Below, in pieces: positions 9,929 through 17,594 of a DNA stretch of 64,000 nucleotides. How positions within the stretch are numbered: the stretch's first letter is position 1; each line of letters begins with the position of its first letter. The stretch comes from Marinimicrococcus sp033875255 (GTDB lineage Bacteria > Pseudomonadota > Alphaproteobacteria > Geminicoccales > Geminicoccaceae), in contig JAWZSN010000002.1 of NCBI GenBank assembly GCA_033875255.1, positions 62,001 to 126,000 on the forward strand. The letters run 5' to 3'. The notes under the pieces were generated by a model that was not told the DNA's origin, ran no database searches, and saw only the letters and a program-made list of their open reading frames with translations. The translations under genes and the position numbers were made by a program.

Positions 9929-10734
9929 CCAAAGCCCGTTTGACCGAAGAGCCCTACTGGACGGAACGCTGGGCGCGCAGCAAGGAGCTGCCGCGTCCCG
10001 TGGACCCCACGGACCAGGGGCTCGCGAATGCAACCGATCTGTCGTGGCATCATTATTTCTGCAGCACCCTCAAGACCATGCCGTCAGGCACCCGGTTGCT
10101 CGAGGTGGGTGCGGCGCGCTCGCGGTGGCTACCCTATTTCCACAAGCAGTTCGGCTTCGCGGTGACCGGCCTCGACTATTCCGAGCTCGGCTGCGCGCAG
10201 GCCCGCCAGGCGCTGGAGGCCGCCGGCGTCGAGGGCGCGATCGTCCACGGCGACCTGTTCGACCCGCCGCCGGCGATGCTCGGGCAGTTCGACGTGGTCG
10301 TCTCGTTCGGGGTGGTCGAGCATTTCCCCGACACGGCGGCGTGCCTCGACGCCTGCGCCCGCTTTCTCGCGCCGGGGGGCATCATGATCACCACCATCCC
10401 CAACATGCGCGGCAGCGTCGGCCTGATGCAGCGCCTCGTCGACCGCAAGGTCTACCGCACGCATGTGCCGATGGATTCCGCCGAGCTCGCCGCGGCGCAC
10501 GGCAAGGCCGGGCTCGAGGTGATGGGCTGCGGCTACCGGATGTTCGCCAACTGGCGGCTGATCGCCCTCGAGCAGGGGGATTCGACCCGGCTGAAGCGGC
10601 TCGTCCGCAAGGCGCTGGGCGGGCTGACCACGCTGGCCTGGCGGGTGCAGCGGCGGGGCGTCAGGCTTCCCGCGAACCGCCTCACCTCACCCTATATCGC
10701 GTGCCTCGCCCGCCGCAGCGCCGGGCCCCACTGA
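9925..10734 (+). CDS. Class I SAM-dependent methyltransferase
   Basis: A 269-residue methyltransferase starting with GTG that overlaps the flippase stop by 4 bases. It has motif I LLEVGAARSRWLPYF near residue 55, an acidic end of strand 2 in VTGLDYSELGCAQARQ, and motif IV/V FDVVVSFGVVEHFPD with LAPGGIMITTIPN. This is the Methyltransf_11/23 fold typical of polysaccharide and natural-product loci. Position between flippase and sulfotransferase suggests it decorates the glycan repeat or its lipid carrier. The acceptor cannot be inferred. The AARSR version of motif I is slightly unusual, G-x-G-x-G being the norm. Confidence 0.78.
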   Translation: MTKARLTEEPYWTERWARSKELPRPVDPTDQGLANATDLSWHHYFCSTLKTMPSGTRLLEVGAARSRWLPYFHKQFGFAVTGLDYSELGCAQARQALEAAGVEGAIVHGDLFDPPPAMLGQFDVVVSFGVVEHFPDTAACLDACARFLAPGGIMITTIPNMRGSVGLMQRLVDRKVYRTHVPMDSAELAAAHGKAGLEVMGCGYRMFANWRLIALEQGDSTRLKRLVRKALGGLTTLAWRVQRRGVRLPANRLTSPYIACLARRSAGPH

Positions 10735-11657
10735 TGCGCGGCCGGCCGCCCCGCATCGTCTATATCGCCGGCTACGGGCACAGCGGCTCGACCCTGCTCA
10801 ACATCATCCTCGGGCAGCACCCCGACGCCATGGGCGCCGGCGAGCTCTTCAGGCTGGCCGGCCCGGCCTGGCGCTCGGGCGAGCTGTGCTCCTGCGGCGA
10901 GCCGCTCCAAAGCTGCCCCGTATGGCGCGAGATCGTGCGCCGCTGGGAGGGCGACGCCGGCGGCGGCGTGATGGCGGCCTACCGCGCGCTGCAGGCGATC
11001 TGCGAGTCCCGGCGCCCGTGGCCGCCGCGCCGGGCCGACCGGGATGCCTATGGCAGGCTCTCGCTCGACCTGTTCACGGCGATCCGCGACGTCACCGGCA
11101 AGCCGGTCATCGTCGATTCCTCCAAGCTGCCGGCCCGGGCGGCGGCGCTGGCGCGGGTTCCCGGCATCGATCTGCGGCTGCTCCACCTGGTTCGCGACGG
11201 GCGGGGGGTGGCGTGGTCGCTGCGGCGCCGCATGGCCAAGGACCTGCAGGCCGGGCTGCAGGCCGACAAGCGGCAGCGCTCGGCGCTGCGCACCGGCCTG
11301 ATGTGGATGCTCGCCAACCTCGCCACCGAGCGGACGGCGCGCGGCCTCGCGCCGGGCCGCGCGATGCGGTTGCGCTACGAGACCCTGGTGGCCGAGCCGG
11401 TCGAGACCCTCTCCCGGGTCGGCGAGCTGGCCGGGCTCGACATGCGCGGTCTCGCCGCTTCGCTGGCCGCCGGTGGCAGCCTCGAGCCCGGCCACGTCAT
11501 GGCCGGCAACCGGCTGCGCATGGCCGGCACGCTCTCCTTGCGCGCCGACAGCGAATGGCAGCGCCTCCTGCCCGCCGGCCAGCGCCGCCTGATCGAGGGC
11601 CTGTGCCTGCCGGTCATGCGCCGCTACGGCTATCCGCCACTGGCCGGCACGTCATGA
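10734..11657 (+). CDS. Sulfotransferase (PAPS-dependent family)
   Basis: A 307-residue protein that starts within the stop of the methyltransferase (TGATG, 1-base overlap). The 5'-phosphosulfate loop is visible as IAGYGHSGSTLLNIILGQHP near the N-terminus, and the 3'-phosphate-binding element as LLHLVRDGRGVAWSLRRRM about residue 150. These are hallmarks of Sulfotransfer_3-type enzymes using PAPS. Paired Cys residues in ELCSCGEPLQSCPVW also occur in bacterial relatives. It probably sulfates a sugar hydroxyl of the exported polymer, which would make the glycan strongly anionic together with the uronates. No sulfate-activation genes are in the window. Confidence 0.82.
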   Translation: MRGRPPRIVYIAGYGHSGSTLLNIILGQHPDAMGAGELFRLAGPAWRSGELCSCGEPLQSCPVWREIVRRWEGDAGGGVMAAYRALQAICESRRPWPPRRADRDAYGRLSLDLFTAIRDVTGKPVIVDSSKLPARAAALARVPGIDLRLLHLVRDGRGVAWSLRRRMAKDLQAGLQADKRQRSALRTGLMWMLANLATERTARGLAPGRAMRLRYETLVAEPVETLSRVGELAGLDMRGLAASLAAGGSLEPGHVMAGNRLRMAGTLSLRADSEWQRLLPAGQRRLIEGLCLPVMRRYGYPPLAGTS

Positions 11658-12856
11658 GGCTGGTCCTGTTCCTGCCCTCCTTCGACGCGGGTGGCGCCCA
11701 GCGCCAGTTCGCCCAGCTCGCCCAGGGGCTGGCGGAGCGCGGCCACAAGGTGAGCTGCGTCGCCCTGGTGCCGGGCGGGCCCTATTGGGGCCGTCTCGAG
11801 GCGGATCCGAGGGTGCGCCTGGTGGCCCTGCACCGGCGGACGGCGCCGGGGCGCCTCGGGCTGGGACGGCAATGGCTGGCCAGTGCGGGATTACTTCGGC
11901 GCGAGCTGCGCCGGGACCGCCCGGACATCCTCTACAGCGCCCTGCACGCCGCCAACCTGGTGGCGTGGCTCGCTGCCCGCGGCGGGCGGACGGTGCCGGT
12001 GGCCTGGGGGCTTCGGGCGGCGCGGCAGGACCTCTCCTGGCGGCGACGGCTGCCTTATGCGCTGTGCGCCATGCTCTCGCCGTCCGTAGACCTGCTCGTG
12101 GCCAACTCGACGGCGGGCCTGGCCGACCACCGTGCAAGCTTCTACCGCACGCGCAACGCGGCGGTGGTGCCCAACGGTATCGACGTGGCGAGCTTCCGGC
12201 CCGATCCTGCCGGCCGCGCCCGCGTGCGCGGCGAATGGGGCATTCCCGATCATGTGCCGCTGGTAGGCCTGATCGGACGGCTCGTGCCGGTGAAGGACCA
12301 TCCGTGCTTCCTGCGCGCGGCGCGGATCCTCGCCCGCAGCTCCCATGCCAGGTTCGTGTGCGTCGGCGGCGGGCCGCCCGCCCGGCGCCGCGAGCTCGAG
12401 GAAGAGGCGCAGCGGCTGGGCCTGGGCGACCGGCTGCTGTGGACCGGCGAGCGCGCCGACATGGCCGACGTCCTGAACGCGCTCGACATCCTCTGCCTGC
12501 CGTCGCGCTCGGAGGCGTTCCCCAACGCGCTGGCCGAGGCGATGGCCTGCGGCGTGCCGTGCGTGGCGACGCCGGTGGGCGACGTTCCCGATATTCTCGG
12601 CAGCACCGGCCGGCTGGTGCCGGTGGGCGATCCGGAGGCCCTCGCCGCAGCTCTCCACCAGCTGCTGCAGCTTCCCGCCTCATGGCGCCGGGCCCTCGGC
12701 CTCGAGGCGTGCGAGCGGATCCGCCAGCGCTACGCCGTCGAGAGGATGATCGAGGCCACCGAACGGGTCCTGGGCGGGGTGGTCGCGTGCCGCGCCGGCG
12801 CACGGGTCCAGCCGGCCGGCGCCCCTTCGGTGATCGACCGGGGGCAGGCACCATGA
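11654..12856 (+). CDS. Glycosyltransferase family 4
   Basis: A 400-residue GT-B retaining glycosyltransferase. The N-terminal MRLVLFLPSFDAGGAQRQF contains the Gly-rich acceptor-side loop (DAGGAQ). The C-terminal domain has VPNGIDVASFRPDP, LIGRLVPVKDH and the E-x7-E motif in SEAFPNALAEAMACGVPCVAT. It starts inside the sulfotransferase stop (ATGA) and its own stop overlaps the next gene the same way. It should add one sugar to the lipid-linked repeat unit on the cytoplasmic face. Donor specificity is not visible. Confidence 0.88.
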   Translation: MRLVLFLPSFDAGGAQRQFAQLAQGLAERGHKVSCVALVPGGPYWGRLEADPRVRLVALHRRTAPGRLGLGRQWLASAGLLRRELRRDRPDILYSALHAANLVAWLAARGGRTVPVAWGLRAARQDLSWRRRLPYALCAMLSPSVDLLVANSTAGLADHRASFYRTRNAAVVPNGIDVASFRPDPAGRARVRGEWGIPDHVPLVGLIGRLVPVKDHPCFLRAARILARSSHARFVCVGGGPPARRRELEEEAQRLGLGDRLLWTGERADMADVLNALDILCLPSRSEAFPNALAEAMACGVPCVATPVGDVPDILGSTGRLVPVGDPEALAAALHQLLQLPASWRRALGLEACERIRQRYAVERMIEATERVLGGVVACRAGARVQPAGAPSVIDRGQAP

Positions 12857-14154
12857 GAGTAGCCGCGCTCAGGCTGCCCTCCCGATCGCGGCTGCTCGAT
12901 CTCTGCCTCGCCGTGCACACGGTGGTCTTTCTCGGGCTCTTCGTCACCGACGCGGTCCTGTCCCTGCGCCCCTACGTCCCGCTCTTCGCCAAGCCGGTGG
13001 AGCTTTTTGCCGTCATGCTCCTGCCGATCGTCCTGCGCGTGCACGTGCCGGACTTCCGCTACCATCGCCTGGCCTTCAGCCTCGCCATGTGGCGCGACAA
13101 CGGGCACGTGCTCGTGCCGTTCGCCGTCCTGATCGTCCTCGCCTTCATGACCGGCATCCTGCCCGGCGCCAATCTCGGCTACGGCGAGGGCAAGGCGCTC
13201 TTCATCCTGATCTACCGGTTCCTCATGCTGGCAGGCGGCCTGACCGCCGCGATCCTGCTGCTGCGCATCGGCTGGCGGCCGGTGATCCTCCTGCTGCTCC
13301 TCTTCCTGCTGGGCTCGGTGTTCTACGACATCGCCTGGCCCGGCACCCTCTCGCAGATGGCCTCGCGCGCCGGCGGCTTCCAGCAGAACCCGAACCTGGC
13401 GGCCATCGCCATCATCATGCTGACGGCCATGGCGGTGCGCTACGACCGCATGTACCCGCTCGACCTGGCGGTTATCCTGCTGAGCTTCATCGCCACGTTC
13501 TCGACCCTCTCGCGCGGCGGCCTCCTGCAGTTCGCGGTCTTCCTCGCGAACTATGTCTGGCTCACCGGCCGCGGCCGCCGGGGCGAGCAGCTCGTCGTGG
13601 CGCCCGTCGTGGCGGCCCTGATGATCGGGATCGGCGCGTTGTCCATCTCGACCATGACGACGAGCTCGACGATGTTCGACGACGAGAACGCCCAGCGACG
13701 CCTCGCGACGTTCTCGCTGGGCAACGAGACGGTCTACGAGACCGACGACGTGCGTCTGGGGCTGATCCCGAAATATCTGAAGCTGATCGACGAGAGCATC
13801 ATCTTCGGCCAGGGGACCGGCTTCAGCCGGTCGCAGCCGTTCGGGCCGCACAACACCTATCTGGAGGTCTGGGTCAATAACGGCTTTCTCGCCCTTGCGG
13901 CCTATCTCTGGCTCCTCGGGGCCCTGCTCTACATGGCATGGGCCCGCCGGTTCTGGCAGGGCTTCGTGTTTGCCCAGATAGCGTTGGTGGCCGGCTTCTT
14001 CACCCACAATGTCATCCAGCTTCCGGTGTTCCTGCTCTCTGCAGGGCTTGCGCTGGGCCTGTCCTGGGGACTCGCCGTGGAGCGGACGCTGCGGCACAGG
14101 CGCCGCGCCGTCGCTGCGGAGAGCCGGGCTGCACCGCCGGCCGCGCCGTCATGA
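12853..14154 (+). CDS. O-antigen ligase/polymerase-like membrane protein (Wzy/WaaL)
   Basis: A 433-residue integral membrane protein with roughly ten hydrophobic helices. A large polar loop near the C-terminal half carries GQGTGFSRSQPFGPHNTYLEV; the PHNTYLEV His-Asn pair is the hallmark of the O-antigen ligase (Wzy_C) superfamily. It would polymerise repeat units or ligate glycan onto a lipid acceptor at the periplasmic face. The start overlaps the preceding glycosyltransferase and the stop overlaps the following one (both ATGA). Polymerase and ligase cannot be separated from sequence alone; one copy alongside the flippase favours a polymerase. Confidence 0.82.
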   Translation: MRVAALRLPSRSRLLDLCLAVHTVVFLGLFVTDAVLSLRPYVPLFAKPVELFAVMLLPIVLRVHVPDFRYHRLAFSLAMWRDNGHVLVPFAVLIVLAFMTGILPGANLGYGEGKALFILIYRFLMLAGGLTAAILLLRIGWRPVILLLLLFLLGSVFYDIAWPGTLSQMASRAGGFQQNPNLAAIAIIMLTAMAVRYDRMYPLDLAVILLSFIATFSTLSRGGLLQFAVFLANYVWLTGRGRRGEQLVVAPVVAALMIGIGALSISTMTTSSTMFDDENAQRRLATFSLGNETVYETDDVRLGLIPKYLKLIDESIIFGQGTGFSRSQPFGPHNTYLEVWVNNGFLALAAYLWLLGALLYMAWARRFWQGFVFAQIALVAGFFTHNVIQLPVFLLSAGLALGLSWGLAVERTLRHRRRAVAAESRAAPPAAPS

Positions 14155-15284
14155 GGATCCTCCACGTCATCCCGGCCCTCGTCACCGGCGGTGCGCAGAT
14201 GATGCTGGCCAAGCTTCTGGAGGCTCCCGGGACCCCTCACCAGCAGCGGGTGGTGGCCTTGTGCCCGGGGGGCGGTCTGTGGCCGCGGGTCGTGGCGAGC
14301 GGCGCCGATCCTTGCGATCTCGGCCTGACACCTGGCGAGATCAGCCCGAGGGCGCTGCTGCGCCTGGCCGCCCTGCTGCGGCGCTGGCGGCCGGACGTGG
14401 TGCATGGCTGGATGTATCACGGCAACCTCGCGGCCCTGCTGGCCTCCCGCCTGAGCGGCCGCCACCCGGCGGTGCTGTGGAACATTCGCCATTCGCTGCA
14501 CGACCTGTCGCTGGAGAAGGGGGCTACCCGCGTGGTGATCCGCGCCAGCGTGCCGCTTTCGCGCCTGGCCGGCGCCACCGTCTACAATGCGCAGGTCAGC
14601 GCCCGGCAGCATCAGCGCCACGGCTATACGAGCCGCGATGTCGAGATCATCCCCAACGGCTTCGACACCGAGCGCTTCCGGCCGGATCCGCAGGCACGGG
14701 CCGCGCTGCGCAGCGAGCTCGGCCTCGCCCCGGCGACCGTCCTGCTCGGCCATGCCGCCCGCTACCATCCGATGAAGGCTCATCTGGCGTTGATTCGCGC
14801 TTTGGGCCGGCTCGTCGGTGAGGGCGCCGACGTCCATCTGCTGATGGCCGGGGAGGGAGTGACCCCGGCCAACGAGGCGTTGCGCGAGGCGATCGCCGCC
14901 GGTGGCATTGGCGGGCGGGTATCCCTGCTGGGCGAGCGCCAGGACATGCCCCGGCTGCTCGCCTCGCTGGATCTGGCCGTTCTCTGCTCGGCCTGGGGAG
15001 AAGGGTTCCCCAACGTGCTGGGCGAGGCCATGGCCTGCGGCGTGCCCTGCCTCGCCACCGACGTGGGCGATTGCGAGATGCTGCTCCAGGCGACCGGTGG
15101 CGTGGTGCCGCCGGGCGATGCCGAGGCGCTGGCGGCAGCGCTCGGCTGGTTCGTCGGCATGCCGCAGGAGGTGCGCCGCAGCCTCGGCATGGCCGCCCGC
15201 GAGCGCATCCTCCAGGAGTTCGCCCTGCCGGCCGTGGCGCGCCGCTACGACGCGCTCTACGAGCGGCTCGGCGGCGGCGCGTAG
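14151..15284 (+). CDS. Glycosyltransferase family 4
   Basis: A 377-residue GT4 enzyme. The N-terminus MRILHVIPALVTGGAQMM carries the acceptor-side GGAQ loop, and the C-terminal domain shows IIPNGFDTERFRPDP, HAARYHPMKAH and the E-x7-E segment in GEGFPNVLGEAMACGVPCLAT. It is the last gene of the plus-strand chain, starting inside the stop of the ligase/polymerase (ATGA). Sequence layout is close to that of the 11654-12856 enzyme, so the two may be paralogs adding successive sugars. It ends just before a non-coding AT-rich region. Confidence 0.88.
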   Translation: MRILHVIPALVTGGAQMMLAKLLEAPGTPHQQRVVALCPGGGLWPRVVASGADPCDLGLTPGEISPRALLRLAALLRRWRPDVVHGWMYHGNLAALLASRLSGRHPAVLWNIRHSLHDLSLEKGATRVVIRASVPLSRLAGATVYNAQVSARQHQRHGYTSRDVEIIPNGFDTERFRPDPQARAALRSELGLAPATVLLGHAARYHPMKAHLALIRALGRLVGEGADVHLLMAGEGVTPANEALREAIAAGGIGGRVSLLGERQDMPRLLASLDLAVLCSAWGEGFPNVLGEAMACGVPCLATDVGDCEMLLQATGGVVPPGDAEALAAALGWFVGMPQEVRRSLGMAARERILQEFALPAVARRYDALYERLGGGA

Positions 15285-15457
15285 GGCGGGCGGCCGCCGC
15301 GCACGACTGCATGGGCCGGCCGCCGCGGGTCCGCCGTGGCCTCGCGCGGGGCCGCCACGGCGCCGGCCGCCGCGGCTCCCTCGCAGCGGGCCGTGACGAT
15401 GGAGTCAGCTATCAGGCGGGCGAGCGCGGACGCACCCACCAGGCGCAGACAGCTCAT
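15257..15457 (-). CDS. Possible small protein of unknown function (66 aa)
   Basis: A weakly supported small gene reading away from the AT-rich spacer. It starts MSCLRLVGASALARLIADS and continues with an Ala/Arg/Pro-rich tail. In its favour are a ribosome-binding-like AGGGAG just upstream and an ATGA overlap with a preceding 14-residue frame (start 15498, peptide MDESILAVRQGAPA), itself preceded by CGGAG. Against it are its low complexity and the antisense overlap with the end of the glycosyltransferase gene. I recognise no family. It could be a chance frame. Confidence 0.25.
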   Translation of the reverse strand: MSCLRLVGASALARLIADSIVTARCEGAAAAGAVAAPREATADPRRPAHAVVRGGRPPYAPPPSRS

Positions 15458-15742
15458 GCCGGCGCTCCCTGGCGAACGGCGAGGATGCTCTCATCCATGA
15501 TGCGGGCTCCGGAGTGATTGGTGTGTGGCGCCGCTATATTCTGATCAATCAGTGTTGGGCAAATAAAATGCGCAATGTTCATAAGTAGAATAATTACAGA
15601 TTGGGAATATTCCAAACAGTATTCCTCTGCGGCGCGTCCTCGTCGCCCGTCGGGCCCGGGCGAGGGAGCCGGATCTCCCGCTGGACCCGGCTGCGGTAAG
15701 CTTCTAGAAAACGTGCTCGTGGGACAGGGAGGACAAGAAACG
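15285..15742. promoter_or_regulatory. AT-rich palindromic regulatory spacer
   Basis: About 460 bp separate the polysaccharide locus from the dehydrogenase operon. From 15510 to 15620 the composition shifts sharply to A+T, unlike any other stretch of the window. Inside are the inverted repeat CTGATCAATCAG (from 15541) and the perfect palindrome GGAATATTCC (15604-15613) within a longer imperfect TTGGGAATATTCCAA. TATAAT-like segments (CTATATT, AAATAAAAT, AGAATAATT) could serve as -10 elements in either direction. The likely role is promoter and operator for the plus-strand operon starting at 15743. The left part (15285-15500) is G+C-rich and otherwise empty apart from the doubtful small frame. 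Confidence 0.55.
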
Positions 15743-16678
15743 ATGACCGTCGAGATCGCCGCCATCGGCGCGCAGCGCCCCTTCGTGCTCGAGGCGCTGG
15801 AGAAGGAGTTCAAGCTCCACAAGGTGTGGGATTCGCCCGACAAGGCGGCGGCCCTCGCGCCCTTCGCCGGGAAGATCCGCGGCGTGGTCTCGCACGGCAT
15901 GTCGGGCCTGCCCACCGAGGTCATCGAGGCGCTGCCCAACCTCGAGATCTGCGCGCTCAACGGCGTGGGCCTCGAGACCACCGATCTCGAGCTCGCCCGC
16001 AAGCGCGGCATCAAGGTTACCATCACGCCGGTTCTCTACGAGGACGTCGCCGACCTCGCCGTGGTGCTGGGCATGTCCGCCTGCCGCCGCATCGCCGAGG
16101 GCGACCGCTTCGTGCGCTCGGGCAAATGGCTCGCGGGCCGGATGGCAATGGGCCGAAAGTTCTCCGGCAAGCGTGCCGGCATCCTGGGCCTCGGCCGGAT
16201 CGGCATGCAGCTTGCCCGCCGGCTCGAGGGCTTCGGCATGGCGATCAGCTATTACGACCCGTTCCCCAAGGTGGACGTGCCCTACCAGGCCTGCGACTCC
16301 GCCCTGGCGCTGGCGCAGAATTGCGACATCCTGTTCCTGGCTGCTGCCGGCGGGCAGGGCGGGGGCCACATCGTTACCCGTGACATGCTGGAGGCGCTCG
16401 GTCCTTCGGGCGTGTTCGTCAACATCGCCCGCGGCTGGCTGGTGGACGAGCCGGCGATGGTCGAGCTGCTGTCCAGCGGCGAGCTGGGTGCCGCCGGCCT
16501 CGACGTGTTCGAGCGCGAGCCGCAGGTGCCCGAGGCGCTTCTCGCCCTCGACAATGTCGTCCTGACCCCGCACATCGCCAGCAACACCGAGGAGACCATG
16601 CAAGCGATGGGCCAGTGCGTGGTGGACAACATCTCCTCGTGGTTCGCCGGCAAGGGTGCCCTGACCTCCGTGACCTGA
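15743..16678 (+). CDS. D-isomer-specific 2-hydroxyacid dehydrogenase
   Basis: A 311-residue NAD(P)H-dependent reductase or dehydrogenase of 2-keto/2-hydroxy acids. The nucleotide-binding motif is GILGLGRIGMQLARRLEG about residue 145. The catalytic trio can be seen as Arg in VNIARGWLVDE, Glu in DVFEREPQVPE and His in LTPHIASNTEE. The ATG at 15743 has GGAGGACAAG just upstream; the frame is open further back, but that part is non-coding in composition. Fold and loops suggest the glyoxylate/hydroxypyruvate reductase branch. With the uronate-dehydrogenase-like neighbour it may act on sugar-acid breakdown products. Confidence 0.85.
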   Translation: MTVEIAAIGAQRPFVLEALEKEFKLHKVWDSPDKAAALAPFAGKIRGVVSHGMSGLPTEVIEALPNLEICALNGVGLETTDLELARKRGIKVTITPVLYEDVADLAVVLGMSACRRIAEGDRFVRSGKWLAGRMAMGRKFSGKRAGILGLGRIGMQLARRLEGFGMAISYYDPFPKVDVPYQACDSALALAQNCDILFLAAAGGQGGGHIVTRDMLEALGPSGVFVNIARGWLVDEPAMVELLSSGELGAAGLDVFEREPQVPEALLALDNVVLTPHIASNTEETMQAMGQCVVDNISSWFAGKGALTSVT

Positions 16679-16692
16679 AGGGAGGCGGCAGC

Positions 16693-17517
16693 TTGACCCG
16701 CACCATTGCCATCACCGGTGCGGCCGGCTCCATCGGCCGCAAGCTGCGCGCGCATTTCGAGGGCCGGGGCGACTGCTCGCTCCGGCTCCTCGACAGCGAC
16801 GCAGGCGGCGATCCGGCGGTCATCGAGGCCGATCTGGCCCGGTGGGACGAGAGCTGGGTGGAGACCTTCGCGCAGGCCGACGCCGTCATCCACCTGGCCG
16901 GCGACCCGCGCCCCGACGCGCCGTGGGGCAGCGTGGTGCGCAGCAATGTCGACCTCGTGCTCAACGTCTTCGAGGCGGCGGTGCGGCAAAAGGCCGGGCG
17001 GCTGATCTTCGCCAGCTCGAACTGGACGATGGCCGGCCACCGCTTTGCCGGCGGCGAGCTCGGCACCGGCCGCGAGCCCGCACCCGTCAACGCCTACGGC
17101 GTCAGCAAGCTGATGGGCGAGCGCATCGGCCGCTCCTTCAGCGAGCGCCACGGGCTCTCGGTGGTGTGCTTTCGGATCGGCTACTGCCAGCAGGAGCCCG
17201 GCAACCGGCCCGGGCCGCACATGGGCTGGAACCGATGGGGCCAGGAGATGTGGCTCTCCGACCGGGATCTGTGCAGCGCCTTCGAGCTGGCAGTCGATGC
17301 GCCGCAGGAGCTGCGGTTCGAGGTCTTGAACCTGATGTCGCAGAACCAGGGCATGCGCTGGGACATCGAGAGCACCAAGCGCGTCCTGGGCTGGCAGCCG
17401 CAGGACGGCTGGGCGCCCGAGCTCACCGACGCCATGCGTGCCGACGAGGAGGCGGCCCGCAAGGCGCGGGCGGTGATCGAGCACACGGAAGCGCTGCTCG
17501 CCGACCGCCGCTGGTAG
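16693..17517 (+). CDS. NAD-dependent SDR, uronate-dehydrogenase-like
   Basis: A 274-residue extended SDR. The N-terminus TIAITGAAGSIGRKLRAHF is the Rossmann motif, HLAGDPRPDAPW follows, and the catalytic YGVSK sits near residue 136. The order of motifs, with SSNWTMAGHRF before the Tyr, resembles uronate dehydrogenases, which oxidise galacturonate or glucuronate to aldarolactones. No ATG fits; TTG at 16693 is preceded at good spacing by GGAGG (16681-16685) and gives the family-like start. It lies 14 bp after the dehydrogenase stop and is surely in its operon. Substrate is inferred only. Confidence 0.75.
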   Translation: MTRTIAITGAAGSIGRKLRAHFEGRGDCSLRLLDSDAGGDPAVIEADLARWDESWVETFAQADAVIHLAGDPRPDAPWGSVVRSNVDLVLNVFEAAVRQKAGRLIFASSNWTMAGHRFAGGELGTGREPAPVNAYGVSKLMGERIGRSFSERHGLSVVCFRIGYCQQEPGNRPGPHMGWNRWGQEMWLSDRDLCSAFELAVDAPQELRFEVLNLMSQNQGMRWDIESTKRVLGWQPQDGWAPELTDAMRADEEAARKARAVIEHTEALLADRRW

Positions 17518-17594
17518 GAGGCGGCAGCGTTGCCGCCCGCAGCGCGGCGGTCTTAACTGGCCGGAACGATCATTTCGGACAGGACCTCTCTGCC

